Positions 50,072-58,954 are shown, numbered from the stretch's first letter. The stretch is DNA of 64,000 nucleotides from Acidobacteriota bacterium (GCA_018268935.1 JAFDVS010000059.1:72253-136252); one strand, 5' to 3'. Notes: generated from the sequence alone by a model not told the origin. Numbers and translations are program-made.

Positions 50072-50356
50072 TCAGGTAGTCGCGGTTAACTTCCGTGCCA
50101 GGCGCAAGACGTTTTCGGCGGGGATTTGGGAGACGACCTCTCCTGTTTTGCGGTCCACGATTTTGAGGATGGGCCGCCGGGTGTCCCGGTCGAGGCTGAA
50201 CTGTAATTCCTGGCTCTGGCCGAACACCTCAGCTCCGTTGAGGGCCCGCACAGCTTGGATAAGCTCACGGTTTTCTGCCAGACGTTCGGAATGGGGTTGC
50301 TGCGTCAGGGACGCGGCTAAAGCGGACGTCAATGGGTTAATCGATCCAGTGTCCAT
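50072..50356 (-). CDS. flaG: FlaG-family flagellar protein
   Basis: 94 residues. LQFSLDRDTRRPILKIVDRK and TGEVVSQIPAENVLRLARKL form the FlaG domain, which influences flagellar filament length. ATG 50356 (MDTGSINPLT) has GGAG six bases upstream; the longer frame to 50389 does not. It precedes fliS, as in many flagellar clusters. Confidence 0.8.
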   Translation of the reverse strand: MDTGSINPLTSALAASLTQQPHSERLAENRELIQAVRALNGAEVFGQSQELQFSLDRDTRRPILKIVDRKTGEVVSQIPAENVLRLARKLTATT

Positions 50357-50435
50357 AACAAACTCCGAAGAAGGGTTCCTTCCCTTCAACGATGCTTATC
50401 GGACAGGTGGAGTAGGGGTGAGAGCGAAAATTGCC

Positions 50436-50996
50436 CTAGTCGAGATTTAGGGCCTTCATTACACTGCCTTGCTCGGCCTGGATCTTCTTCTGCAGCAGCA
50501 TGATGCCGTAGATTAACTGTTCCGGGCGGGGCGGGCAGCCGGGCACGTACACGTCGACCGGAATGATCTGGTTGACGGGGACGAGGGCGTAGTTGTTGAA
50601 GACGCCGGTGGAAGTGGCGCAGGCGCCCATGGAGATGACCCACTTCGGTTCGGGCATCTGTTGGTAGAGCTGGCGGATGACCGGAGCCATTTTGTTGGAC
50701 ACGCGTCCGGCAATAATCATCACGTCACTTTGGCGTGGGGAGCCACGGAACACTTCGGCGCCGAAGCGCGAGATATCGAAGCGGGAGGCGCTCATGGCCA
50801 TCATCTCGATGGCGCAACAGGCCAAGCCGAAGGTCATGGGCCAGATGGAGTTCTTGCGGCCCCAGTTGACGAGGTTGTCGAGCGTCGTGGTGACCACGCT
50901 TTGGCTGAGGTGTTCGAAGTCTTCGTTGTCGAGCCGGCTGAAAATGTCTTCCGGACCGGTCAGCTTGAGCTTGTTTTCCAGGGCGTTCTGTTCCAT
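50436..50996 (-). CDS. nuoB: NADH-quinone oxidoreductase subunit B
   Basis: 186 residues. The N2-type [4Fe-4S] ligand set is present: GLACCAIEMMA, SMGACATSTGVF, VPGCPPRPEQL. SRFGAEVFRGSPRQSDVMII is also conserved. It carries electrons to quinone in respiratory complex I at the membrane. It stands alone; no other nuo gene is in the window, so it is either an orphan copy or the complex is scattered. Confidence 0.92.
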   Translation of the reverse strand: MEQNALENKLKLTGPEDIFSRLDNEDFEHLSQSVVTTTLDNLVNWGRKNSIWPMTFGLACCAIEMMAMSASRFDISRFGAEVFRGSPRQSDVMIIAGRVSNKMAPVIRQLYQQMPEPKWVISMGACATSTGVFNNYALVPVNQIIPVDVYVPGCPPRPEQLIYGIMLLQKKIQAEQGSVMKALNLD

Positions 50997-51024
50997 AGCT
51001 GCTACGCTTTCGATTATCCCACGC

Positions 51025-51030
51025 TAGAAT
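51025..51030 (+). promoter_or_regulatory. -10-like box (TAGAAT) of malQ
   Basis: TAGAAT 12 bases before ATG 51043, in the 46-base gap divergent from nuoB. Confidence 0.3.
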
Positions 51031-51042
51031 TGAAGTTTGTGA

Positions 51043-53268
51043 ATGGCGATCCCACCTTCGAATTTGTCACTTTCCGATAGCCCTCGATACCTGGAGAAAC
51101 TCCGGCAAGCCGCTGCCCTATGGGAGATGGAGCCGGAGTTCTGGGACATCTGGGGGAGGCATCATGTGCCGGGCCCTGAGGTGCAACAGGCGATATTGAC
51201 TGCGCTGGGCGTGGACTGCGGTTCCGTGGCGTCGCTCACCGCGGCGATTGCGGCGCGGGAAGAGGAAGACTGGCTGCGGGCGTTGCCGCCGACGCTGGTG
51301 GTGGCGCGGGAAACGCCGCTGCCGTTGCGGCTGCGGCTGGCTTCGACTGATGCGGTGACGGTGGAAGTACAAACCGAGGACGGGGCAGTTTGGCGGGAAC
51401 TGGTGCAGCCGGAGGAGACCGGGGAACAGCGGACAGTGGATGGGCGGGTGGTGTATGAGGTTCAGGTGGCTTTGACCACGGCGGTTCCGCTGGGCTACCA
51501 CCATATCCGAGTTCTGGATGCAGGGCATGTGGTGGGGGAGGCAAGGCTGATTGTGGCTCCGGTGGAGGCGTATCTGCCGGCGGAGTTGGAAGCCGGGGGC
51601 CGGGCGGCAGGGGTGGCGGTGAGCCTGTATGGGGTACGATCGGAGCGCAATTGGGGCTGCGGGGATTTGACCGATCTGCGGGGCCTGGTTGGCTGGATGG
51701 CGGACATGCATGCGAGCTTTCTGGCACTGAATCCGCTGCATGCGATTGAGAACCGGCAACCCTACAACATCAGCCCGTATCTGCCGAACTCGTCGTTCTT
51801 CCGCAATCCGATTTATTTGGACGTGGAGGCGGTGCCGGAGTATGCCGCTTCGCAATTGGCGCAATCTTTGCGTGGGCGGGAGAGTGTGCAGCGTGAGATT
51901 GCCGCCTGCCGCGATGCGGAGTTTGTGGAATATGAGCGGGTGTGGCGGCTGAAGCGGCTGTTCCTGCAGGTGCTGCACCGGCAGTTCCGGCTGCGCGCGA
52001 GTGCGGCTCGGCGGCAGGCATTTGCTGCGTTTGTGGCGGAGCGGGGCGAGAGGCTGCGGCGCTTTGCTACGTATTGTGCGTTGTGGGACCGGCTGCACAA
52101 GCGCAATCGCGACTTGTGGATTTGGCCGGATTGGCCGGCCGAGTATCAGGATCCGGAGTCGGCGGCGGTGGCGGAGTTTGTACGGACCCACGGGTGGCAG
52201 ATTGAGTTTCACCAGTACGTGCAGTGGGTGTTGGATGAAGAACTGGGGGCGGTGCAGCAGGAGGCTAGGGAGAAGGGGTTGATCGGGCTGTATCACGATC
52301 TGGCGCTGGCGACGGATCGCTGTGGAGCGGATTTGTGGGCCTACCGTCCGCTGTATGTGGCGGGATGCCGGGTGGGATCGCCGCCGGACGGATTTTCGCC
52401 GGAGGGCCAGGATTGGGCGTTTCCTCCGCCGAATGCGCGGAAGCTGCGGGAGGACGGATACCGGTTCTTTATTGATTCGATCCGGGCCAATTCGCGGCAC
52501 GGCGGGGCGTTGCGCATGGATCACGTGATGCGGCTGTTCCGGCTGTATTGGATACCGGACGGGTTGCCGGCCAAGCAGGGTGCTTATGTGCGCGATTTCG
52601 CCGAGGATTTGCTGCACATCCTGGCGCTGGAGAGCCATCGGGGGAAATTTTTCCTGGTGGGCGAGGATTTGGGGACGGTGGAGGATCGGGTGCGGAAGTC
52701 GTTGGACCGGCACCGCATATTGGGCTGCAAGGTGCTGTTTTTTGAGAAGCACCCGGACGGGCGTTTTCGCAAGCCGGCGGAGTACGACCGGCATGCGCTG
52801 GTTTCCTCGACGACGCACGATTTGGCGACGCTGGCGGGGTTCTGGACGAACCGGGATATCGAAGCGCGGCGGAATGCCGGGTTGTTGCCGGACGGGGAGA
52901 GCTATCAGCGGCAGATTGCGGAGCGGGTGGCGGATAAGCAGGCGCTGCTCGATGTGCTGCATGAGTTGGGACTGCTGCCGGCGGGTTTTGCGCGGCGGGC
53001 TTCCGATTTGCCGGAATTGACCGGGGAATTGCATAACGCGATTATTGGATTTCTGGTGCGGACTCCGTCGATTGTGATGGTGCTGAACCAGGAGGATCTG
53101 ACGAAGGAGACCGAGCAGCAGAACTTGCCGGGGAGTACGTGGCAATATCCGAATTGGAAGCGGAAGATGCGGTACACGGTGGAGCAACTGCGGGGAGACC
53201 GGGTGGCGCTCGATTTTGCGCAGATGTTCCGGAACTGGCTGGATGCGAGCGGGCGGCGGTTGCGGTAG
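51043..53268 (+). CDS. malQ: 4-alpha-glucanotransferase (amylomaltase, GH77)
   Basis: 741 residues. It transfers alpha-1,4-glucan segments in maltodextrin and glycogen metabolism in the cytoplasm. An N-terminal extension of about 190 residues precedes the GH77 barrel, as in the longer MalQ type. Barrel motifs: YGVRSERNWGCGDLTDLRGL, NISPYLPNSSFF, nucleophile Asp in GALRMDHVMRLFRLYW, acid/base Glu in FFLVGEDLGTVEDR, and Asp in STTHDLATLAGFW. A dispersed repeat starts seven bases after the stop. Confidence 0.92.
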   Translation: MAIPPSNLSLSDSPRYLEKLRQAAALWEMEPEFWDIWGRHHVPGPEVQQAILTALGVDCGSVASLTAAIAAREEEDWLRALPPTLVVARETPLPLRLRLASTDAVTVEVQTEDGAVWRELVQPEETGEQRTVDGRVVYEVQVALTTAVPLGYHHIRVLDAGHVVGEARLIVAPVEAYLPAELEAGGRAAGVAVSLYGVRSERNWGCGDLTDLRGLVGWMADMHASFLALNPLHAIENRQPYNISPYLPNSSFFRNPIYLDVEAVPEYAASQLAQSLRGRESVQREIAACRDAEFVEYERVWRLKRLFLQVLHRQFRLRASAARRQAFAAFVAERGERLRRFATYCALWDRLHKRNRDLWIWPDWPAEYQDPESAAVAEFVRTHGWQIEFHQYVQWVLDEELGAVQQEAREKGLIGLYHDLALATDRCGADLWAYRPLYVAGCRVGSPPDGFSPEGQDWAFPPPNARKLREDGYRFFIDSIRANSRHGGALRMDHVMRLFRLYWIPDGLPAKQGAYVRDFAEDLLHILALESHRGKFFLVGEDLGTVEDRVRKSLDRHRILGCKVLFFEKHPDGRFRKPAEYDRHALVSSTTHDLATLAGFWTNRDIEARRNAGLLPDGESYQRQIAERVADKQALLDVLHELGLLPAGFARRASDLPELTGELHNAIIGFLVRTPSIVMVLNQEDLTKETEQQNLPGSTWQYPNWKRKMRYTVEQLRGDRVALDFAQMFRNWLDASGRRLR

Positions 53269-53274
53269 GGTAGA

Positions 53275-53303
53275 CCGCTTGCTGACGCGCGCGGCTCAGT
53301 AGG
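53275..53303. repeat. Dispersed ~29-bp repeat, copy 4
   Basis: 29 bases identical to 27358-27386, seven bases after the malQ stop. The rest of the gap to the next start, about 130 bases, is AT-rich and holds no gene that I can support. Confidence 0.8.
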
Positions 53304-53436
53304 GGTTGCCGGGGTGCGAGATTTTGTTGAATCACTTCGGATGATGGTTTATTTTTAGTTTGAAATCATTCTTTTGCGGATTAAATTGGTAAGCGGCGGG
53401 GATGCAGGCTGTTATCCTGGAGCCGGTGAAACAACC

Positions 53437-54063
53437 ATGCTTCCGGATATCTGTAAAGACACCGCCTATTTTATCGGGGTTGGGCTGGGCAACAGCAGCG
53501 GCCAACCCGCCATTCTGGTTTTGAAGAGAGCCAATTGGGAAACGGGGGAACGCAGCCGGTACGATTACTCGCGGCGGCTGGTGAGCCGCTTCGAAGTGTG
53601 CCGCTGGGACAGGTTTGCTCCCGATGCGTTGCATGGGGTGATTGCGGCGCGGGCGGCGGAGATCTCGCGCGAGGCGGGTGTTTCCGGGCGGGCGACGTTT
53701 GTGGTGGACACCACGGGAGACGGCGGCACGTTTGTGCGGAAGCTGCACTTGCAGAATATCGGGGAATGCCGGGTGCTGTCGGTGGCCGTGACGGGGCCGG
53801 ATGCGGAGATGCATCAGAACAATACGTACTATTTGCCGCGGCGGGGACTGCTATCGGGGTTGTTGACGACGATGGATAAGTGCCAGTTCACGTTTCCGGG
53901 TGCGGTGTATGGAATTGAGGAGTTGCAGGCGGAGTTGGCGCGGATGCAGGCAGCCTGGAGGTCGGGAGGGCTGCCTGCGCTCGACCGGACGAATCCGAGC
54001 GATACGGTGATCGCGATGGCGATGGCTGTGTGGCGCGCGAAAAAATTCGAATTCTACGAGTAG
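53437..54063 (+). CDS. Orphan RNase H-like protein resembling the nuclease domain of phage terminase large subunits
   Basis: 208 residues. AYFIGVGLGNSSGQPAILVL, ATFVVDTTGDGGTFVRKLHL, and NPSDTVIAMAMAVWRAKKF follow the order of an RNase H-fold terminase nuclease (GVDLG ... VDATG ... DDLVLALALA). The first catalytic Asp is replaced by Gly (GVGLG), so activity may be lost or altered; the second and third Asp are present. No ATPase domain, portal or capsid gene is nearby. ATG 53437 is used; the open frame extends to a TTG at 53374 without support. Confidence 0.6.
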   Translation: MLPDICKDTAYFIGVGLGNSSGQPAILVLKRANWETGERSRYDYSRRLVSRFEVCRWDRFAPDALHGVIAARAAEISREAGVSGRATFVVDTTGDGGTFVRKLHLQNIGECRVLSVAVTGPDAEMHQNNTYYLPRRGLLSGLLTTMDKCQFTFPGAVYGIEELQAELARMQAAWRSGGLPALDRTNPSDTVIAMAMAVWRAKKFEFYE

Positions 54064-54065
54064 CG

Positions 54066-55850
54066 CTAGTGGTTGTGCCGGGGCAGGTCTTTGCCGACGT
54101 CGTGGTATTTGACGGCGAAGTCGAAGACGGCTCCGACGTCCTGCTGGCTGACGTGGGCTCGGAAGAGCTCTTGCCAAGGGGTTTGGCTGGGCGGCATCGT
54201 CACCTTGAGCGCGGCTTTGCGGCGGGCGATTTCTTCGTCGCTCACTTGCATGTCGACGCGGCGGGCGCGCAGGTCGATTTTGAGGATGTCGTTCGTCTGC
54301 AGGATTGCGAGGTTGCCGCCGACTGCGCTTTCGGGTGAGACGTGGAGAATCGAGGGGCTATCGGATGTTCCGCTTTGACGGCCGTCGCCGAGACAGGGCA
54401 GCTTGTGCACGCCTTTCTTGATGAGGGCGTCGGGCGGGAGCATGTTCACGACTTCGGCTGCGCCAGGATAGCCGACGGGGCCGGTGCCTCGGACGACCAG
54501 GACACAGTGTTCGTCGATGTTGAGCGCGGGATCGTTGATGCGTTCGTGGTAGTCTTCAGGACCTTCGAAAACGATGGCGCGGCCGGTGAACACTTCTTCT
54601 TCGCCGGGGGTGGAGAGGAAGCGGCGGCGGAAGTCGGCGCCGATGACCGAGGTTTTGATGATGGCGGAATCGAAGAGATTGCCGGTGAGGACGAGGAAGC
54701 CGGCGTTCTCCATGAGAGGCTTCGAGTAGGGGCGGATGACGGCTTCGTTGAGAGTGCGCGTGGAGGAGTAGTTCTCGCCGATGGTTTTGCCGTTGGCGGT
54801 GAGCGCGCCGGTGTGGATCTTGCCGGCGGCGATCAGTTCGCCGACCACGGCCGGGACGCCGCCCGCGCGGTGATACTCTTCGCCGAGGAATTCGCCCGCG
54901 GGCTGAAGATTGACGATCAGCGGGATTTCATGGCCGACGGTCTCCCAGTCTTTCAGTTGCAGATCGACGCCCATGTGGCGGGCCACGGCGATCAAGTGCG
55001 TTGGCGCATTGGTGGAGCCGCCGATTGCGGAGTTGACGACGATGGCGTTTTCGAAGGCCTCCCGCGTGAGGATTTTGCTGGGCGTGAGATCTTCCTTCAC
55101 CATGTCGACGATGCGGCGGCCGGTGAAGTAGGCCATCTGGGTGCGGTCTTTGTGTGGTGCGGGAATGGCGGCGCAACCGGGGAGCGACATGCCGAGCGCT
55201 TCGGCCAGGGAGTTCATGGTGGTGGCCGTGCCCATGGTGTTGCAGTGTCCGGGTGAAGGGACAGAACTGGCGACCATTTCCATGAACTGCTCGAGCGAGA
55301 TTTCGCCGCCCTGGTACATGCGGCGCGCTTCCCACACGGCCATGCCGCTGCCGGCGAGTTTGCCGTTATAGTAGCTGTTGAGCATGGGGCCGCCGGAAAG
55401 CACGATGGCCGGAGTGTTCACCGTGGCTACGGCCATGAGGCTTGCGGGGGTGGTTTTATCGCAGCCGGTGGTGAGCACGACGCCGTCCATCGGCGTGCCG
55501 TGCAGGATCTCCACTAAGCCCAAGTAGAACAGATTGCGATCAATGGCCGCGGTGGGACGGCGGCAGCTTTCCTGAATGGGGTGAGTGGGGAAGACGAAGG
55601 GGATGCCGCCGGCGTCGCGAATGCCGTCGCGAATACGATCGACCAGATTGAGGAAATGGCGGTTGCAGGCCGAGATGTCGTTGCCGGTTTGCGCAATGCC
55701 GATGATCGGCTTGCCGGATTGCATCTCTTCGCGCGTCAACCCGAAGTTGGGGTAGCGCTCGAGATAGATGGATGTCATCCCAGGATTGGCTTGATTATCG
55801 AACCAATTGCGGCTGCGCAGGCGGCCTTTCGTTTCGTCTTTGGCTTGCAT
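54066..55850 (-). CDS. IlvD/Edd-family sugar-acid dehydratase, D-xylonate dehydratase-like
   Basis: 594 residues, the same length as XylD. LRSRNWFDNQANPGMTSIYL, KPIIGIAQTGNDISACNRHF, LTTGCDKTTPASLMAVATVN, PSPGHCNTMGTATTMNSLAE and the C-terminal FAVKYHDVGKDLPRHNH closely follow Caulobacter-type xylonate dehydratase, as opposed to the ilvD at the left edge. It would convert D-xylonate (or L-arabonate/galactonate) to the 2-keto-3-deoxy acid, using an Fe-S cluster. ATG 55850 (MQAKDETKG) is preceded by GGAG 11 bases away; the open frame to 56015 overlaps accC. It starts 35 bases after the accC stop. Confidence 0.87.
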   Translation of the reverse strand: MQAKDETKGRLRSRNWFDNQANPGMTSIYLERYPNFGLTREEMQSGKPIIGIAQTGNDISACNRHFLNLVDRIRDGIRDAGGIPFVFPTHPIQESCRRPTAAIDRNLFYLGLVEILHGTPMDGVVLTTGCDKTTPASLMAVATVNTPAIVLSGGPMLNSYYNGKLAGSGMAVWEARRMYQGGEISLEQFMEMVASSVPSPGHCNTMGTATTMNSLAEALGMSLPGCAAIPAPHKDRTQMAYFTGRRIVDMVKEDLTPSKILTREAFENAIVVNSAIGGSTNAPTHLIAVARHMGVDLQLKDWETVGHEIPLIVNLQPAGEFLGEEYHRAGGVPAVVGELIAAGKIHTGALTANGKTIGENYSSTRTLNEAVIRPYSKPLMENAGFLVLTGNLFDSAIIKTSVIGADFRRRFLSTPGEEEVFTGRAIVFEGPEDYHERINDPALNIDEHCVLVVRGTGPVGYPGAAEVVNMLPPDALIKKGVHKLPCLGDGRQSGTSDSPSILHVSPESAVGGNLAILQTNDILKIDLRARRVDMQVSDEEIARRKAALKVTMPPSQTPWQELFRAHVSQQDVGAVFDFAVKYHDVGKDLPRHNH

Positions 55851-55884
55851 GGGTGTTCTCTCTCCGGACTTGCGGCGCCTGGTG

Positions 55885-57246
55885 TCAGGCCCGCGCCTTA
55901 GTGGTCTGTGGCATGAATTTGTTGAGCCAACTGGTGTGGAAATCGGCGGTGACGAATTCGGGATCCACGAGGATGCGCTGATGCAGCGGGATCGAAGTGT
56001 GGATGCCTTCCACAACGAACATGTCGAGGGCGCGGCGCATGCGGGCGATGGCTTCGTTGCGGTCGCGGCCGTGGGTGATGAGCTTGGCGATCATCGAATC
56101 GTAATAGGGCGGAATGACGCCGTCGGTGTAGGCCGCGGTGTCGACGCGCACGCCGATGCCTCCGGGGACGTTCATGGCGGTGATGCGCCCCGGGGAAGGG
56201 GAGAACGTCTCCGGGTGTTCTGCGTTGATGCGGCACTCAATGGCGTGACCCTTGAGGGTGATGGGGCCGCCGAGGATCTGGTCAAGCGTTTCGCCGGCGG
56301 CGATGCGGATCTGGCTTTTCACGATGTCGATGCCGGTGATGAATTCGGTGACCGGGTGTTCCACCTGGACGCGGGCATTGACTTCGATGAAGTAGAGGTT
56401 GCCGGAGCGATCCATGAGGAACTCGACAGTGCCGGCGTTGGTGTAGCCGGTGTCGCGCATGGCCTTTTTGAGGGCGCTGGCGATGCGTTCCCGCAGCTCC
56501 GGGGTGACGCTGGGCGAGGGCGCTTCCTCAATGATTTTCTGGTGACGGCGCTGGAGCGAGCATTCGCGTTCGCCGAGGATTTCCACGTTGCCGTGCATGT
56601 CGGCGAGCACCTGGAATTCGATGTGGCGGGGGAATTCGACGAGCTTCTCCATGTAGAGATCGCCGTTGGAGAAGGCCGCGGCCGCTTCGTTGGAGGCCTG
56701 GGCGAAGAGGTTCGGCAGTTCTTCGGCGGTGCGGACGACGCGCATGCCGCGGCCACCACCTCCGGCCGAAGCTTTGATCATGACGGGGAGCCCGATTTGG
56801 CCGGCGAGTTCGACGGCTTCCTCCGGTGAGGCAAGGATGCCTTCCGAACCGGGGAGCGTAGGAACTCCGGCCTTCTTCATCGCTTCGCGGGCGCATTGCT
56901 TCAAGCCCATGAGCTTGATGACATCGGGGTTGGGGCCTACGAAGGTGATGCCGGACATCTGGCAGACTTCGGCGAAATCGGCGTTTTCACTGAGGAAGCC
57001 GTAGCCGGGGTGAATGGCGTTGGCGTTGGTGATCTCAGCGGCGCTAATGACGGATGGGATGTCCAGATAGCTGCGGGCGCTTTTGGCCGGGCCGATGCAG
57101 ACGGCTTCGTCGGCAAAGCGGACGTGAAGGCTGTTGCGGTCGGCTTCGGAATAGACCGCAACCGTCGCGATCCCGAGTTCCTTGCAGGCGCAGATGACGC
57201 GCAGAGCGATTTCACCGCGGTTGGCGATCAGGATCTTCTGGAACAT
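55885..57246 (-). CDS. accC: Acetyl-CoA carboxylase, biotin carboxylase subunit
   Basis: 453 residues. ATP-grasp enzyme that carboxylates biotin in the first step of fatty acid synthesis. FQKILIANRGEIALRVICAC opens the protein; ATP site KASAGGGGRGMRVVRT; catalytic region FIEVNARVQVEHPVTEFITG. Two bases separate it from the accB stop. The accB-accC arrangement is standard; accA and accD are elsewhere. Confidence 0.95.
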   Translation of the reverse strand: MFQKILIANRGEIALRVICACKELGIATVAVYSEADRNSLHVRFADEAVCIGPAKSARSYLDIPSVISAAEITNANAIHPGYGFLSENADFAEVCQMSGITFVGPNPDVIKLMGLKQCAREAMKKAGVPTLPGSEGILASPEEAVELAGQIGLPVMIKASAGGGGRGMRVVRTAEELPNLFAQASNEAAAAFSNGDLYMEKLVEFPRHIEFQVLADMHGNVEILGERECSLQRRHQKIIEEAPSPSVTPELRERIASALKKAMRDTGYTNAGTVEFLMDRSGNLYFIEVNARVQVEHPVTEFITGIDIVKSQIRIAAGETLDQILGGPITLKGHAIECRINAEHPETFSPSPGRITAMNVPGGIGVRVDTAAYTDGVIPPYYDSMIAKLITHGRDRNEAIARMRRALDMFVVEGIHTSIPLHQRILVDPEFVTADFHTSWLNKFMPQTTKARA

Positions 57247-57248
57247 GG

Positions 57249-57713
57249 CTACAGGGGCCTGTAGGTGAACAAGGCTTCGCCGTACTCGACGGGCTTGCCG
57301 TTGGGGACAAGCTTGGCGACGATGACGCCGGGGGCTTCGGCCTCGATTTCATTCATGAGTTTCATCGACTCGATGATGCAGAGGACCTGGCCGGCCTGGA
57401 CGGTGTCGCCGGGTTTCACGAAGGCGCCGGCGCCTGGGGACGGCGATTCGTAGAAGGTGCCGACGATGGGCGCTTTGACGACGGGCAGTGTCTCTTCGGG
57501 CTTAGGCACCGGCACTTGTGCGACCGGCGCGGGGGCAGCCGGAGCGTGATAGACGGGCGCTTGCATCGCTATGGGGGCGATGGGTGCGGCGACCTGCATT
57601 TCCTGACCGGGGCGCTTGATCCAAACGCGATTGTCGCCGCGCTGGACTTCGATTTCGGCCATTCCGCTTTCGTTCAGCAGTTGGATGATTTCTTTGATTT
57701 CGTCAATGGTCAT
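57249..57713 (-). CDS. accB: Biotin carboxyl carrier protein of acetyl-CoA carboxylase
   Basis: 154 residues. N-terminal IDEIKEIIQLLNESGMAEIE, a Pro/Ala-rich linker (about 35-75), and a C-terminal biotinyl domain with the biotin Lys in CIIESMKLMNEIEAEAPG (SMKL where E. coli has AMKM). It carries the carboxyl-biotin between the subunits. Followed by accC with a two-base gap and preceded by an M24 peptidase gene three bases away. Confidence 0.95.
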   Translation of the reverse strand: MTIDEIKEIIQLLNESGMAEIEVQRGDNRVWIKRPGQEMQVAAPIAPIAMQAPVYHAPAAPAPVAQVPVPKPEETLPVVKAPIVGTFYESPSPGAGAFVKPGDTVQAGQVLCIIESMKLMNEIEAEAPGVIVAKLVPNGKPVEYGEALFTYRPL

Positions 57714-57716
57714 TGA

Positions 57717-58802
57717 TCAGAAAACCGTTAAATCCTTAGTAGTGGGGGTGAGGATCTCGCAGCCGGATTCCGTCACGAGGACGGTGTCTTCGATGCGGAT
57801 GCCTCCTTTGTCTTTCAAATAAATACCTGGTTCCACGGTGATCGCCATGCCGGCCTGGAGGATGGTAGTCTCCTTCTTGCCGATGCGCGGCGGTTCATGG
57901 ATTTCAAGACCGAGTCCATGGCCGGTGGAGTGGGTAAACTCCTTATCCAGGCCATGCGCAGCCAACACCCGGCGGGCTTCCCGATCGGGCTTGCCGGCGG
58001 CGACTCCGGCGCGGATGGCGGCGATGGCAGCCAATTGCGCTTCGAGCACGGCGCGGTAGCGGCGCTTCCATTCGGACTTCGCGGAGCCGACGAACACGGT
58101 GCGCGTCATGTCGCTCGCGTAGCCATCCTGGGTTGCACCCATGTCTATCAATAGTAACTGATCGGGTTCGATGCGGTTCCGCGTGGGGCGGGCGTGAGGC
58201 AACGCGGCGCGGGCTCCGGAAGCGACGATGGTTTCAAAGGCGCTGCCTTCGGCTCCGTGACGCCGCATCTGGAAGTCGAGTTCGGCGGCGAGGTCGTTTT
58301 CGCTCATGCCGGGGCGAAGGCGGGTGAGAGCCGCGGTGAAGGCTTTGGAATTGGTGTTGACGGAGCGGCGGATGCGGGTGATCTCCTCAGGGGATTTCAC
58401 CATGCGGAGTGTTTCGACGGCTGCCGTGATGGGAGTGATTTCGACGCCGAGGGGGAGCTTTTCGCGGAGAAAGTCGTAGGCCTGGAAGGTGAGGCGGTCG
58501 CGCTCAATGCCGATGCGTTTGAGCTTGCGGCGGCTGATGGCGGATTCAACGGCGGGGAGGAGGTGGTTTTTGGTGATCGTAACGCGGCAATCGCATTCCT
58601 GGGCGGATTGAATGGTGTAACGGGGGTCGGTGAAGAGGGTAGCTTCGCGGGGTGTGAGGAGAATGGCGGCGTTGCTTCCGGTGAAGCCGGAGAGGTAGCG
58701 CACGTTGGGCAGCGCTGTGACGAGGAGAGCGTCCACCTTCCATTCCGCGAGTTTAGCGATAAGCCTCTCGCGGCGAGGGGCGTGTTCCGTGGATGGTTGC
58801 AA
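57717..58802 (-). CDS. M24-family Xaa-Pro aminopeptidase
   Basis: About 361 residues from a TTG at 58800-58802. N-terminal domain: ERLIAKLAEWKVDALLVTAL, NVRYLSGFTGSNAAILLT. Catalytic pita-bread domain with the five metal ligands: LLIDMGATQDGYASDMTRTV (two Asp), HSTGHGLGLEIHEPP (His), ITVEPGIYL (Glu), GIRIEDTVLVT (Glu). It removes an N-terminal residue before Pro. The frame runs open to 59345, but upstream of TTG it is antisense to the DJ-1 gene; a TACACT box lies six bases before the TTG, so the mRNA may be leaderless. It leads the accB-accC operon. Confidence 0.87.
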   Translation of the reverse strand: MQPSTEHAPRRERLIAKLAEWKVDALLVTALPNVRYLSGFTGSNAAILLTPREATLFTDPRYTIQSAQECDCRVTITKNHLLPAVESAISRRKLKRIGIERDRLTFQAYDFLREKLPLGVEITPITAAVETLRMVKSPEEITRIRRSVNTNSKAFTAALTRLRPGMSENDLAAELDFQMRRHGAEGSAFETIVASGARAALPHARPTRNRIEPDQLLLIDMGATQDGYASDMTRTVFVGSAKSEWKRRYRAVLEAQLAAIAAIRAGVAAGKPDREARRVLAAHGLDKEFTHSTGHGLGLEIHEPPRIGKKETTILQAGMAITVEPGIYLKDKGGIRIEDTVLVTESGCEILTPTTKDLTVF

Positions 58803-58808
58803 TCTTCT

Positions 58809-58814
58809 AGTGTA
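58809..58814 (-). promoter_or_regulatory. -10-like box (TACACT) of the M24 peptidase-accBC operon
   Basis: TACACT on the minus strand, six bases before TTG 58802; no -35 seen. Confidence 0.4.
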
Positions 58815-58928
58815 ACAGAGGGGTGACAGCGCAGTTCCGATTCGAGCCCATTGTGGGGGTGAATCCCGCGTGCCAGGGATTAGTTGCGACGGCTTTCTAC
58901 TATTGCTGCCTTTTGCGAAGCAGAGGCA

Positions 58929-58954
58929 CCGCTTCCTCACGGTCGCGGCTCTGA
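58929..58954. repeat. Dispersed ~29-bp repeat, copy 5 (3' end of the DJ-1/PfpI gene)
   Basis: Shares CACGGTCGCGGCTC with other copies; on the minus strand it supplies the last residues (SEPRP) and stop codon of the DJ-1/PfpI gene. Confidence 0.65.

Noticed and set aside
51118..53187. Long minus-strand open frame (689 codons) opposite malQ
   Set aside because: Arg/Pro/His/Gln-rich shadow; malQ has all catalytic motifs on the other strand.
53437..54063. Prophage remnant
   Set aside because: One terminase-nuclease-like gene alone, flanked by malQ and a sugar-acid dehydratase, without integrase, att repeats or other phage genes.
58803..58936. RNA gene or riboswitch in the gap between the M24 peptidase and DJ-1 genes
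   Set aside because: No convincing extended pairing or known motif found by eye; it only holds the TACACT box and the edge of a dispersed repeat.
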